A DNA stretch of 64,000 nucleotides. It comes from Mycolicibacterium litorale (GTDB lineage Bacteria; Actinomycetota; Actinomycetes; Mycobacteriales; Mycobacteriaceae). Positions 37,407 to 45,759 of this stretch are shown here, piece after piece (positions within the stretch are counted from its first letter, which is position 1; each line of letters begins with the position of its first letter). The DNA lies in NCBI GenBank assembly GCA_002007745.1, contig CP019882.1, forward strand, positions 3,906,001-3,970,000, in the 5' to 3' direction. The notes under the pieces are model-generated. The model made no database searches, was not told the origin of the DNA, and saw nothing but the letters and a program-made list of their open reading frames with translations. The position numbers and the translations under genes were made by a program.

Positions 37407-38839
37407 CTAGTTGTCGAGATCGGCGGGTGAGGACAGGGTTCCGCGCACAGCAGTCGCGGCCGCCACCGCCGGTGACACGAGGTGGGTCCGGCTGCCCTTG
37501 CCCTGCCGTCCTTCGAAATTGCGGTTCGACGTGGACGCGCAGCGCTCCCCCACGGCCAGCTGATCGGGGTTCATGCCCAGACACATCGAGCATCCGGCCT
37601 GCCGCCATTCCGCGCCGGCCGCGGTGAAGATCTCGCCCAGACCTTCGGATTCGGCCTGCGCCCGCACCCGCATCGAGCCGGGCACGACCAGCATCCGCAC
37701 CCCCTCGGCCACCCGCCGGCCGCGCAACACCTCGGCCACCACCCGCAGGTCCTCGATACGCCCGTTGGTGCACGAACCCACGAACACTGCGTCCACGGCC
37801 ACGTCGCGCATCGGCGTACCCGGGCGAAGGTCCATGTAAGCCAACGCCTTCTCGGCGGCCTGCCGCTCGGCGTCACTGGTCATCATTTCGGGATCGGGCA
37901 CCGCCTCCCCCAGCGCAATGCCCTGGCCGGGATTCGTGCCCCACGTCACAAACGGGTCAGCGTCGTTGCGTCGATGTAGACCTCGGCGTCGAATTCCGCC
38001 CCCTGGTCGGTTTTCAGGGCTTCCCATGCGGTCACCGCCGCATCCCAGTCCGCGCCCTTCGGAGCGTAGGGGCGTCCGCGCAGGAATTCATAGGTCGTCT
38101 CGTCCGGGGCCACCATGCCGGCCCGGGCGCCCGCCTCGATGCTCATGTTGCAGATCGTCATCCGGCTCTCCATCGACAGCGATTCAATGGTGCTGCCGCG
38201 GTATTCGATGACATATCCCTGACCGCCGCCGGTGCCGATCTTGGCGATCACGGCCAAGATGATGTCCTTGGCGCTGACACCAGCAGGCAGGGCACCGTCG
38301 ACATTGACCGCCATGGTCTTGAACGGCCGCAGCGGAAGTGTCTGGGTGGCAAGCACATGCTCTACCTCCGAGGTGCCGATACCCATCGCGAGCGCGCCGA
38401 AGGCGCCGTGTGTCGAGGTGTGGCTGTCGCCACAGACGATCGTCATCCCCGGCTGGGTCAGCCCGAGTTGCGGCCCCATCACGTGCACGATGCCCTGCTC
38501 GGCATCACCCATGGGATGGAGCCGGACACCGAATTCCGCGCAGTTGCCGCGCAATGTCTCCACCTGGGTACGCGAGATCGGGTCCGCGATCGGCTTGTCG
38601 ATGTCGACGGTCGGCACGTTGTGATCCTCGGTGGCGATGGTCAGGTCCGGACGGTGAACCGGCCGGCCCGCAAGCCGCAGACCATCGAACGCCTGCGGGC
38701 TGGTGACCTCGTGGACGAGGTGCAGGTCGATGTAGATCAGGTCGGGTTCGCGCGACGCGCCGGCACCGGCACCGGCGACGACGACGTGGTCGTCCCACAC
38801 CTTCTCGGGCAGTGTCCTGGGCTTGCGATGCTGGGCCAT
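37407..38839 (-). pseudogene. leuC: 3-isopropylmalate dehydratase large subunit, split by a single-base frameshift
   Basis: The iron-sulfur large subunit of isopropylmalate isomerase. The first part runs from MAQHRKPRTLPEKVWDDH through GDSHTSTHGAFG to DATTLT, then hits a stop; the remainder, PFVTWGTNPGQG through the cluster Cys motifs GSCTNGRIEDL and CSMCLGMN, is in another frame. Adding one C to the CCC run (plus-strand GGG 37954-37956) gives TLTPFVTWG and 477 residues, near the normal length. Likely a sequence error. Confidence 0.91.
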
Positions 38840-38880
38840 GACTTCTCGATTCCTTCGTCGACCACCCGGGCGAGTGTGGC

Positions 38881-38918
38881 TATCTCATATTCCGGGAAGT
38901 TAGTATCTCGATATGAGA
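38881..38918. promoter_or_regulatory. Operator and leaderless promoter between leuC and the IclR regulator
   Basis: TCTCATAT (38883-38890) and ATATGAGA (38911-38918) form a perfect inverted repeat, and TATCTC occurs twice as a direct repeat (38881 and 38904). TAGTAT at 38901-38906 is a good -10 whose start point would be at or next to the ATG of the regulator, so that mRNA may be leaderless. The operator covers both divergent starts, which suggests autoregulation and control of leuCD. Confidence 0.6.
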
Positions 38919-39614
38919 CAGGATAGCGGCATCGGCGTGCTCGACAAAGCTATGGGTGTTCTGCACTCGATCGCCGAGTCCCCCTGCGGGCTGGCCGAAC
39001 TCTGCGAACGCACCGGCCTGCCCCGAGCCACCGCACACCGGCTCGCTGCGGGACTGGAAGTGCACCGACTCCTCGCCCGCGACAGCTCCGGGCGCTGGCG
39101 ACTGGGGCCCGCCGTCACCGAACTCGCGGCGCACGTCAACGATCCGCTGATCGGCGCGGGAGCGGCGGTACTGCCCCGGCTGCGGGAGATCACCGGCGAG
39201 AGTGTTCAGCTCTACCGGCGGGAGGGCACCACCCGCATCTGCGTCGCCGCACTGGAACCGCCTGCGGGGCTGCGCGATACCGTGCCTGTCGGCACTCGGC
39301 TGCCGATGACGGCGGGCTCGGGCGCCAAGGTGCTGCTGGCCTACAGCGACTCGGCCACCCAGCAGGCCGTGCTGCCGAGCGCAAAGTTCACCGAACGCAG
39401 CCTCGCCGAGGTTCGGCGCCGGGGTTGGGCGCAAAGCGCCGCCGAGCGCGAACCCGGGGTGGCAAGCGTCTCGGCTCCGGTGCGCGACCGCAGCGGCGCG
39501 GTGATCGCGGCGGTTTCGGTGTCCGGGCCGATCGACCGGATGGGCCGGCGGCCGGGAGCCCGGTGGGCCGCGGATCTGCTCGCCGCCGCCGAGGCGCTCA
39601 CCCGCAGACTGTGA
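38913..39614 (+). CDS. IclR-family regulator of leucine genes (LtbR/NdgR-like)
   Basis: A 233-residue regulator. N-terminal winged helix (GLAELCERTGLPRATAHRL as recognition region) and C-terminal IclR effector domain (ITGESVQLYRREG; VGTRLPMTAGSGAKVLLAY). It is divergent from leuCD, as are LtbR in Corynebacterium and NdgR in Streptomyces, which control leu and other amino acid genes. M. tuberculosis has Rv2989 in this position. Start as in that protein (MRQ...). Confidence 0.9.
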   Translation: MRQDSGIGVLDKAMGVLHSIAESPCGLAELCERTGLPRATAHRLAAGLEVHRLLARDSSGRWRLGPAVTELAAHVNDPLIGAGAAVLPRLREITGESVQLYRREGTTRICVAALEPPAGLRDTVPVGTRLPMTAGSGAKVLLAYSDSATQQAVLPSAKFTERSLAEVRRRGWAQSAAEREPGVASVSAPVRDRSGAVIAAVSVSGPIDRMGRRPGARWAADLLAAAEALTRRL

Positions 39615-39658
39615 TCCCCCGCAACAGTGCTCGTTGCCTAGCCTGTCAAACTGACGGC

Positions 39659-40156
39659 ATGGGAACCAATCAGCGCAACCAGATCGTCATGACCGACGCC
39701 GAGATCGCCGATTTCGTGGCACGCAGCCGAACCGGCACCATGGCGACCATCGGTCCCGACGGCCAGCCGCACCTCGTCGCGATGTGGTACGGGGTGCTCG
39801 ACGGCGAGATCTGGATCGAGACGAAAGCCAAGTCCCAGAAGGCGGTCAACCTGCGACGCGATCCGCGGGTGAGCTTCCTGATCGAGGACGGCATGACCTA
39901 TGACACCCTGCGCGGCGTCTCCTTCGAGGGCGTCGCCGAGATCGTCGAAGACCCTGACACCATCTTCAAGGTCGGCGTCAGTGTCTGGGAACGCTACAAC
40001 GGCCCCTACTCCGACGACCTCAAGCCGGCCGTCGACATGATGATGAACAAGCGTGTGGCGGTTCGCATCGTCGCCAAGCGCACCCGATCCTGGGATCACG
40101 GCAAGCTCGGCCTGCCCGCGATGCCGTTGGCCGGATCCACCGCCCCCGGGCAGTAA
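39659..40156 (+). CDS. PPOX-class F420/FMN-binding protein
   Basis: A 165-residue split-barrel flavin/deazaflavin protein of the FDOR-B type. Characteristic segments: FVARSRTGTMATIGPDGQPHLVAMWY, a beta-barrel strand EIWIETKAKSQKAVNL and a C-terminal RTRSWDHGKLG. It corresponds to M. tuberculosis Rv2991. These proteins reduce or bind substrates with F420H2, consistent with fbiD nearby; the substrate is unknown. Confidence 0.88.
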   Translation: MGTNQRNQIVMTDAEIADFVARSRTGTMATIGPDGQPHLVAMWYGVLDGEIWIETKAKSQKAVNLRRDPRVSFLIEDGMTYDTLRGVSFEGVAEIVEDPDTIFKVGVSVWERYNGPYSDDLKPAVDMMMNKRVAVRIVAKRTRSWDHGKLGLPAMPLAGSTAPGQ

Positions 40157-40170
40157 CTGCCTGCGGCGGC

Positions 40171-40887
40171 CTAGCCGCGCTGTTCGACGGCTGCGACGAC
40201 CGCAGTGATCAGCTCGGCCACCTCGGCCGGATGAGAGAGCATCACCAGGTGTGAGGAATCCACCTCGCTGATGGTGGCGTTGGCCCGCTGGTAGCCGTAG
40301 CGCTGCACATCGGGATTGATCGCACGATCCGACGTGCAGACCAGACCCCAGGCCGGTGTGGTTCGCCAAGCGGCCAACGGCGCCGGCTCGGTGAATGCCG
40401 CTGCCGCCAACGGACGTTGGGAGGCCGCCAGGACTGCCGCCAGTCGGGGGTCGACATCGGCGGCGACGACCTCCGGGAACCTCTCCGGCGCGACGGTGAC
40501 GTCGACCCCCTCTCCCGCACTGGGCGGGAACGGGGTCTGCACCAGAGCCGGCGGCAGGTCGGAGTCGGGGAAACCGCCCTGCAACTGGGCGAGGCTCTCG
40601 CCTTCGGCGAGTGCATAACCCGCCAGGTACACCAGCGCAACGACGTTGGGGGCATCACCGGCCACCGTGATGACCGCCCCGCCGTACGAGTGACCCACCA
40701 ACACCACCGGACCGTCGATGTGGGCGACGGCCCATCGAACGGCCTCGGCGTCGGCGCTCAGGCCGCGGTTCGGTACCGCAGGGGCGGTGACGGCCAGTCC
40801 CGCATCCAGAAGCGCCCGGGTCACGGGACCATAGGTGGAGGCGTCGGCGAACGCGCCGTGCACCAGCACCACCGTCGGTCGGTTCAT
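40171..40887 (-). CDS. Alpha/beta hydrolase
   Basis: A 238-residue hydrolase. The nucleophile elbow VGHSYGGAVI is near residue 77; the N-terminus TVVLVHGAFADAS carries the oxyanion HG. The catalytic His is in DSSHLVMLSHP. The ATG at 40887 is preceded by GAGGAG. It is divergent from the LysR regulator, which is a natural candidate to control it. Substrate unknown. Confidence 0.87.
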   Translation of the reverse strand: MNRPTVVLVHGAFADASTYGPVTRALLDAGLAVTAPAVPNRGLSADAEAVRWAVAHIDGPVVLVGHSYGGAVITVAGDAPNVVALVYLAGYALAEGESLAQLQGGFPDSDLPPALVQTPFPPSAGEGVDVTVAPERFPEVVAADVDPRLAAVLAASQRPLAAAAFTEPAPLAAWRTTPAWGLVCTSDRAINPDVQRYGYQRANATISEVDSSHLVMLSHPAEVAELITAVVAAVEQRG

Positions 40888-41077
40888 CGTTGGCTCCTCG
40901 TTGGATCGATCTGGGCTATCCGCCGCCGGGAGTACCGGATTGGTCGCGTGTAAGTCTGGTGCGCCGCGATGCTGCGGTCCAATAGGAACTGCGCGGGGCC
41001 GGGATAGACGCGACCGATGCCCCGCGAGATTCCGCCCGACGTCGTCGGGCCGCCGGCGGTGAGCCATCCTTGACGGT
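40888..41077. promoter_or_regulatory. Divergent intergenic region, hydrolase/lysR
   Basis: A 190-bp spacer. A short imperfect palindrome TCCAATAGGA at about 40978-40987 could be a LysR contact. No clear -35/-10 pair and no gene were found. Confidence 0.25.
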
Positions 41078-42000
41078 ATGGATCTGCGCAGCCTGGAGTA
41101 CTTCGTGGCGGTCGCTGACGAGGAGTCGTTCACCCGTGCGGCACAACGCTGCTACGTGACGCAACCGACGATCAGCGCTCAAATCCAAACCCTGGAGCGC
41201 GAGCTCGGCGAAGCCCTGTTCGACAGAACCCCCGCGGGATCCTGCTCACCGAGGGCGGCCGGTTGCTCTTGCCCTTCGCGCGGCGCGCGTTGTCGGCGGT
41301 CGACGATGCGGCGGCGGAGTTCTCGGCCCGTTCGGCGCTGCTGCGCGGCCAACTACGGGTGGGCAGCGGTGGCGGAATCGAGAACACCGCTGTGCCGGCG
41401 CTGCTGGGCAGGTTCCGGGCGAAGTACCCTGGCATCGACGTCCATCTGACCGAGGCCACCAGCGCGCCGCTGGTGGCCATGGTGCTCGACGGGGAGCTGC
41501 ATGCCGCGGTGATCGCGCGCACCGATTCCTCGCCCCCGGCGACGATCTCCTGGGCGCCGATGTTCACCGATCGGCTGGTCGCCGTTTTCGATGGCGGCCA
41601 ATTCCGGATCGACGGCGATCCGGCGCCACTCACCGAGCTCGCTGCCCACCCGATCATCAGCTATCCGGCCAGCAGCGCCCTGCGCGCGCGGGTAGACGCC
41701 GTCGCCCAGCAGGAATCAGCCCCGTTGCGGGTCAATTACGTCGCCAACGATGTCCGGATGCAGATCGCCCTGGCGCGCCAGCGGGTCGGCGTCGCGCTGT
41801 GCGCCCGTACCGACCCGGCCTTGGACGACGTCGCGCCGCTGACTGTGCGGGAGATCACGCCGCAGATCTCGTTCGAGAAGGTCCTGATCTGGCGTAACGA
41901 CATCACCCCGAGTGCGCCTCTGCGGGCGTTCCTTTCGCTGTGGCGAGACCACCGCACACACTCACCCGCCGACCCGCAAAGCGGACTCAGGACCGGATGA
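41078..42000 (+). pseudogene. LysR-family regulator, split by a single-base frameshift
   Basis: The N-terminal HTH (MDLRSLEYFVAVADEESFTRAAQRCYVTQP in pieces, with TQPTISAQIQTLERELG) is intact to LFDRTP; then the frame breaks. Adding one C to the run of five at 41229-41233 gives DRTPRGILLTEGGRLLLPF and joins the effector-binding domain for 307 residues. It overlaps the convergent hydrolase by 14 bp at its 3' end. It probably regulates one or both flanking hydrolases. Confidence 0.85.
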
Positions 42001-42811
42001 ACTCGAGGAGGTCGGGGTTGATCACATCGGCATGGGTGGTTGGCATGCCGTGCGGAAACCCGCTGTAGGTCTTGAGCGTTCCGTGCGGCAGCAGCGCCGC
42101 GGACAGCGGGCCGGAGTCGGGGTAGGGCACGATCTGGTCGTCATCGCCGTGCATCACCAGCACCGGCAGCTGGATCTTCTTCAGGTCCTCGGTGAAGTCC
42201 GTCTGCGAGAACGCCACCACCCCGTCGTAATGGGCCTTGGCGCCGCCCATCATGCCCTGGCGCCACCAATTGGCGATCACTCCCTCGACGGGCTCCACAC
42301 CGTCGCGGTTGAAACCGTAGAAGGGTCCCTCGGGCACCGCCCGGTAGAACGCCGCTCGATTGGTGGCGACCTGGACCTGGAAATCGTCGAACACCGCTTT
42401 GGGTAGACCGCCCGGGTTGGCCGCGGTCTGCACCATCAGCGGCGGCACCGATGCGATGAGCACGGCCTTGGCGGCACGGCTTTCGCCGTGCCGCGCCAGA
42501 TAGCGCACCACCTCGCCGCCGCCGGTCGAATGTCCGATGTGGACCGCGTCGCGCAGATCGAGATGGTTCACCACGGCCGCGAGGTCGTCGGCGTAGTGGT
42601 CCATGTCGTGTCCGTCGCCCACTTGCGCCGAGCGGCCGTGCCCACGCCGATCATGAGCCACCACCCGGTAGCCGTGGTCGAGAAAGAACATCATTTGGGC
42701 GTCCCAGTCGTCCGAGGACAGCGGCCAGCCGTGGCTGAAGACGATGGGCTGACCGGAGCCCCAGTCCTTGAAGAAGATGTCGACACCGTCGCTGGTCGTG
42801 ATGGTCGGCAT
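41987..42811 (-). CDS. Alpha/beta hydrolase, non-haem chloroperoxidase type
   Basis: A 274-residue hydrolase. The nucleophile motif IGHSTGGGE is typical of the non-haem chloroperoxidase/arylesterase subfamily; SHGWPLSSDDWD (oxyanion region), MHGDDDQIVP (catalytic Asp) and FPHGMPTTH (catalytic His) are present. Likely acts as an esterase or perhydrolase. Faces the LysR gene tail-to-tail. Confidence 0.9.
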   Translation of the reverse strand: MPTITTSDGVDIFFKDWGSGQPIVFSHGWPLSSDDWDAQMMFFLDHGYRVVAHDRRGHGRSAQVGDGHDMDHYADDLAAVVNHLDLRDAVHIGHSTGGGEVVRYLARHGESRAAKAVLIASVPPLMVQTAANPGGLPKAVFDDFQVQVATNRAAFYRAVPEGPFYGFNRDGVEPVEGVIANWWRQGMMGGAKAHYDGVVAFSQTDFTEDLKKIQLPVLVMHGDDDQIVPYPDSGPLSAALLPHGTLKTYSGFPHGMPTTHADVINPDLLEFIRS

Positions 42812-42982
42812 GGTGGCCTCTCGGGCGGAAGTGATGGGTTCGGCGACTGCGCCGCTGCGATCGCGGACGCCGACGTTACCGGCCGGCCGCGGCCACGTCT
42901 GTCCGCTGCGTCACAGTCGGAGATCGGAGTCCGCTATGGAGGTATCGCTGCCGGCTATCGGCCCCGCATGACCCCCGAAACG

Positions 42983-43014
42983 ACAAATCGCCCGGCCTTT
43001 CGACCGAGCGATTC
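42983..43014 (-). terminator. Terminator after tRNA-Glu
   Basis: In the minus-strand transcript a 10-bp stem (AATCGCTCGG with CCGGGCGATT, one U-G pair; plus-strand 42986-42995 and 43004-43013) with an 8-base loop is followed by TGTCGTTTCGG, a moderately U-rich tail. It begins a few bases after the CCA end of the tRNA. Confidence 0.65.
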
Positions 43015-43020
43015 GATTGG

Positions 43021-43093
43021 TAGCCCCGATGGGATTCGAACCCACGCTACCGCCGTGAGAGGGCGGCGTCCTAGGCCGCTAGACGACGGGGCC
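43021..43093 (-). tRNA. tRNA-Glu (CTC)
   Basis: A 73-base cloverleaf. The acceptor arm pairs GGCCCCG with CGGGGCT, the anticodon loop is CTCTCAC (anticodon CTC, codon GAG), and the T-loop is GGTTCGAATCC. CCA is encoded next to it (43020-43018). It lies downstream of tRNA-Gln and gltX, whose product charges it. A possible -10 (TATGCT, 43140-43135) lies in the gap upstream. Confidence 0.97.
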
Positions 43094-43187
43094 AGAACCA
43101 ATCCGTGGCGCGCCTTGCGGCGCACCGGTTTGTCAGCATAGCTCAGAGCGCTTCGCCCACGAAATTGAGCGTCGTGCCGACAAATAG

Positions 43188-43259
43188 CTGGGGTACCAGG
43201 ACTCGAACCTAGAATGGCTGAACCAGAATCAGCTGTGTTGCCAATTACACCATACCCCA
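43188..43259 (-). tRNA. tRNA-Gln (CTG)
   Basis: A 72-base cloverleaf. The acceptor TGGGGTA pairs with TACCCCA, the discriminator base is G, and the anticodon loop is TTCTGGT (anticodon CTG, codon CAG). No CCA is encoded. In bacteria without a glutaminyl-tRNA synthetase this tRNA is first mischarged by GluRS and then amidated by GatCAB. A possible -10 (TATAGG, 43272-43267) is just upstream. Confidence 0.97.
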
Positions 43260-43373
43260 TTGGCTGCCTATAACCGCTGGTCAGAGGCCTTCATCCCGGT
43301 GAAGCGCGGGACTCGGGGCCACTGGGCCGGCGGTTGCGGGCCGACGTGCACACTATCAAAGATTTCGGCCCGT

Positions 43374-44858
43374 CTAATCCAGCCCCCCGGCTTGGGCGCG
43401 TGCGGCCCGCAATCGGTCCAGGCTGCGGGCCTGCCCCAGCAACTCGAGCGACTCGAACAACGGCGGGCTGATCGTGGCACCCGTCACGCCGACCCGGATC
43501 GGCCCGAACGCTTTGCGGGGCTTGAGCTCGAGGCCCTCGAGCAGGGCCGTCTTGAGAGCTTGCTCGATGCTCGCCGCCGTCCACTCACTGCACGCCTCCA
43601 GCGCGAGGATCGCGGCATCGAGTACCGGTGCCGCATCGGGGCCGAGTTCCTTGGCGGCGGCCTTGGGGTCCAGTTCGTAGGCGTCGTCGTTGAGGAACTT
43701 CAGCAGCCCCCAGGCGTCGGAGAGCACGACGATGCGCGTCTGGACCAGTTGCGCGGCCACCGCGAAGCCGGTGTCGTCCAGCCGAGTGTCGTACCCGTGC
43801 GTGGCGAAGTATGCCGCCAGCCGCCTGGCGAAGTCGGCCTCGTCGAGCCGACGGATGTGCTCGGCGTTGATGGCGTCGGCCTTCTTCTGATCGAAGCGCG
43901 CCGGGTTGGAGTTGACGTCGACGACGTCGAAGGCGGCCACCATCTCGTCGAGGGTGAACACGTCGCGGTCCTCGGCAATCCCCCACCCCAGCAACGCCAA
44001 ATAGTTCAGCAACCCCTCCGGTATGAAGCCGCGATCGCGGTGCAGGAATAGGTTGGACTCCGGATCGCGCTTGGACAGTTTCTTGGTGCCCTCCCCCAGA
44101 ACCGGTGGCAGATGGGCGAATTCGGGTACGCGCTCGGCCAGACCGATGCGGATCAGCGCTTGGTAGAGTGCGATCTGTCGGGGCGTCGACGGCAGGATGT
44201 CCTCACCGCGCAGCACATGGGTGATCTTCATCAACGCGTCGTCGACCGGATTGACCAAGGTGTACAACGGCTCTCCGGTCGCCCGGGTCAGCGCGAAATC
44301 GGGAACCGTGCCGGCGGCGAAGGTCGTTTTGCCGCGAACCAGGTCATGCCAGGTGATGTCTTCGTCGGGCATCCGCAGCCGCAGTACCGCGCTGCGCCCC
44401 TCCGCGGCGTACGCCGCCCGCTGCTCGTCGGTCAGGTCGCGGTCGAAGTTGTCATAGCCCAGTTTGGGATTGCGCCCAGCGGCGAGGTGGCGTGCCTCCA
44501 CTTCCTCGGGTGTGGAGTAGGCCAGATAAGCCTCGCCGGATTCGAGCAGGCGCTGCAGCACGTCGCGATAGATGTCCTTGCGTTGCGACTGCCGGTAGGG
44601 CTCGTGCGGTCCGCCGACTTCGGGACCCTCGTCCCAGTCCAGACCCAGCCACCGCAGTGCCTCGAGGAGGGCGGCGTAGCTCTCCTCGGAGTCGCGCTGG
44701 GCGTCGGTGTCCTCGATCCGGAAGACGAACGTTCCTCCGGTGTGGCGGGCGTAAGCCCAGTTGAACAGCGCGGTGCGCACCATGCCGACGTGCGGAATAC
44801 CGGTCGGCGACGGGCAAAAGCGCACGCGCACAACACTATCGGGCGCCGCGGTCATCAT
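43374..44858 (-). CDS. gltX: Glutamyl-tRNA synthetase
   Basis: A 494-residue class I synthetase. The HIGH-type motif is FCPSPTGIPHVGMVRTALFN and the KMSKS-type motif is KKLSKRD. A C-terminal helical anticodon-binding domain follows. In mycobacteria the enzyme is non-discriminating and charges both tRNA-Glu and tRNA-Gln; both tRNA genes follow it here. Its start overlaps the stop of the FAH-family gene (ATGA). Confidence 0.97.
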   Translation of the reverse strand: MMTAAPDSVVRVRFCPSPTGIPHVGMVRTALFNWAYARHTGGTFVFRIEDTDAQRDSEESYAALLEALRWLGLDWDEGPEVGGPHEPYRQSQRKDIYRDVLQRLLESGEAYLAYSTPEEVEARHLAAGRNPKLGYDNFDRDLTDEQRAAYAAEGRSAVLRLRMPDEDITWHDLVRGKTTFAAGTVPDFALTRATGEPLYTLVNPVDDALMKITHVLRGEDILPSTPRQIALYQALIRIGLAERVPEFAHLPPVLGEGTKKLSKRDPESNLFLHRDRGFIPEGLLNYLALLGWGIAEDRDVFTLDEMVAAFDVVDVNSNPARFDQKKADAINAEHIRRLDEADFARRLAAYFATHGYDTRLDDTGFAVAAQLVQTRIVVLSDAWGLLKFLNDDAYELDPKAAAKELGPDAAPVLDAAILALEACSEWTAASIEQALKTALLEGLELKPRKAFGPIRVGVTGATISPPLFESLELLGQARSLDRLRAARAQAGGLD

Positions 44859-45631
44859 TTGCCCTTCCGGACGACGGGATTGGTCAGCGTTCCGATGCCT
44901 TCGACGCTCACGCTGACGGTGTCGCCGTCCTCGATCGGCCCGACGCCCTCAGGCGTGCCGGTGAGGATCAGGTCGCCGGGCAGCAGCGTCATGACCGCCG
45001 AGATCCATTCGATGATGGCACCGATGTCGTGGATCATCAGCGAGGTGCGGCTGAGCTGACGGACCTGTCCGTTGACCTCGGTGCGGATCTCCAGATCCGA
45101 GGGGTCGAGGTCGGTGACGATCCACGGTCCGACCGGGCAGAACGTGTCGTGGCCCTTGGCCCGGATCCACTGCCCGTCGGCCTTCTGCTGGTCCCGGGCG
45201 GAGACGTCATTGGCGATGGTGTAGCCCAGGATGTTCTCCGCGGCGCGGGCGGCCGGGACGTCCTTGCACGGACGGCCGATCACGACGGCCAGTTCACCTT
45301 CGTGGTGCACCGGCGATGCGTTGGCCGGCAGCTGGATGGTCGCGCCGGGACCGATGATCGCGGTGTTGGGCTTGAGGAAGATCACCGGGTCCTCGGGGGC
45401 GTCGCCGCCCATCTCCTCGATATGGGCTTGGTAGTTCTTGCCCATACAGACCACCTTGCTGGCCAGGATCGGGGCCAGCAGACGCACGTCGGCCAGCGGC
45501 CAGCTGCGCCCGGTGAATGTCGGATTACCGAACGGATGCTCGGCGATCTCACGGACTGTTTCACTCCCGCGGTCACCTTCGATGCTGACGAAGGCGACCC
45601 CATCGGGGCTGGCGATTCGACCCAGGCGCAT
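44855..45631 (-). CDS. Fumarylacetoacetate hydrolase-family protein
   Basis: A 258-residue FAH-superfamily enzyme. Metal-binding residues lie in HHEGELAVVIGRP (Glu-x-Glu type) and YTIANDVSARDQQ (Asp), with KGHDTFCPVGPW and LILTGTPEGVG conserved. Such proteins are acylpyruvate hydrolases, decarboxylases or isomerases of aromatic degradation. It corresponds to M. tuberculosis Rv2993c. Exact reaction unknown; coupled to gltX. Confidence 0.9.
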   Translation of the reverse strand: MRLGRIASPDGVAFVSIEGDRGSETVREIAEHPFGNPTFTGRSWPLADVRLLAPILASKVVCMGKNYQAHIEEMGGDAPEDPVIFLKPNTAIIGPGATIQLPANASPVHHEGELAVVIGRPCKDVPAARAAENILGYTIANDVSARDQQKADGQWIRAKGHDTFCPVGPWIVTDLDPSDLEIRTEVNGQVRQLSRTSLMIHDIGAIIEWISAVMTLLPGDLILTGTPEGVGPIEDGDTVSVSVEGIGTLTNPVVRKGK

Positions 45632-45683
45632 TCGTCACAGCCTAGTGTCCCGAGCCGCGGCGGCCGAGCGCGGGCAGCCGGCC

Positions 45684-45713
45684 GGACGGTACCGTCCAGG
45701 CGTTCCATATAGT
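45684..45713 (+). promoter_or_regulatory. Palindromic operator and -10 box before the MFS transporter
   Basis: A perfect 14-bp palindrome GGACGGTACCGTCC (45684-45697) sits where the -35 would be, 10 bp before a good -10, TATAGT (45708-45713). A repressor dimer, for example of the TetR type, bound here would block transcription. No regulator gene is adjacent. Confidence 0.55.
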
Positions 45714-45759
45714 GAGAATAAAATTCAGCATCGTGAGACGCCCATGGAATCATGATCAC

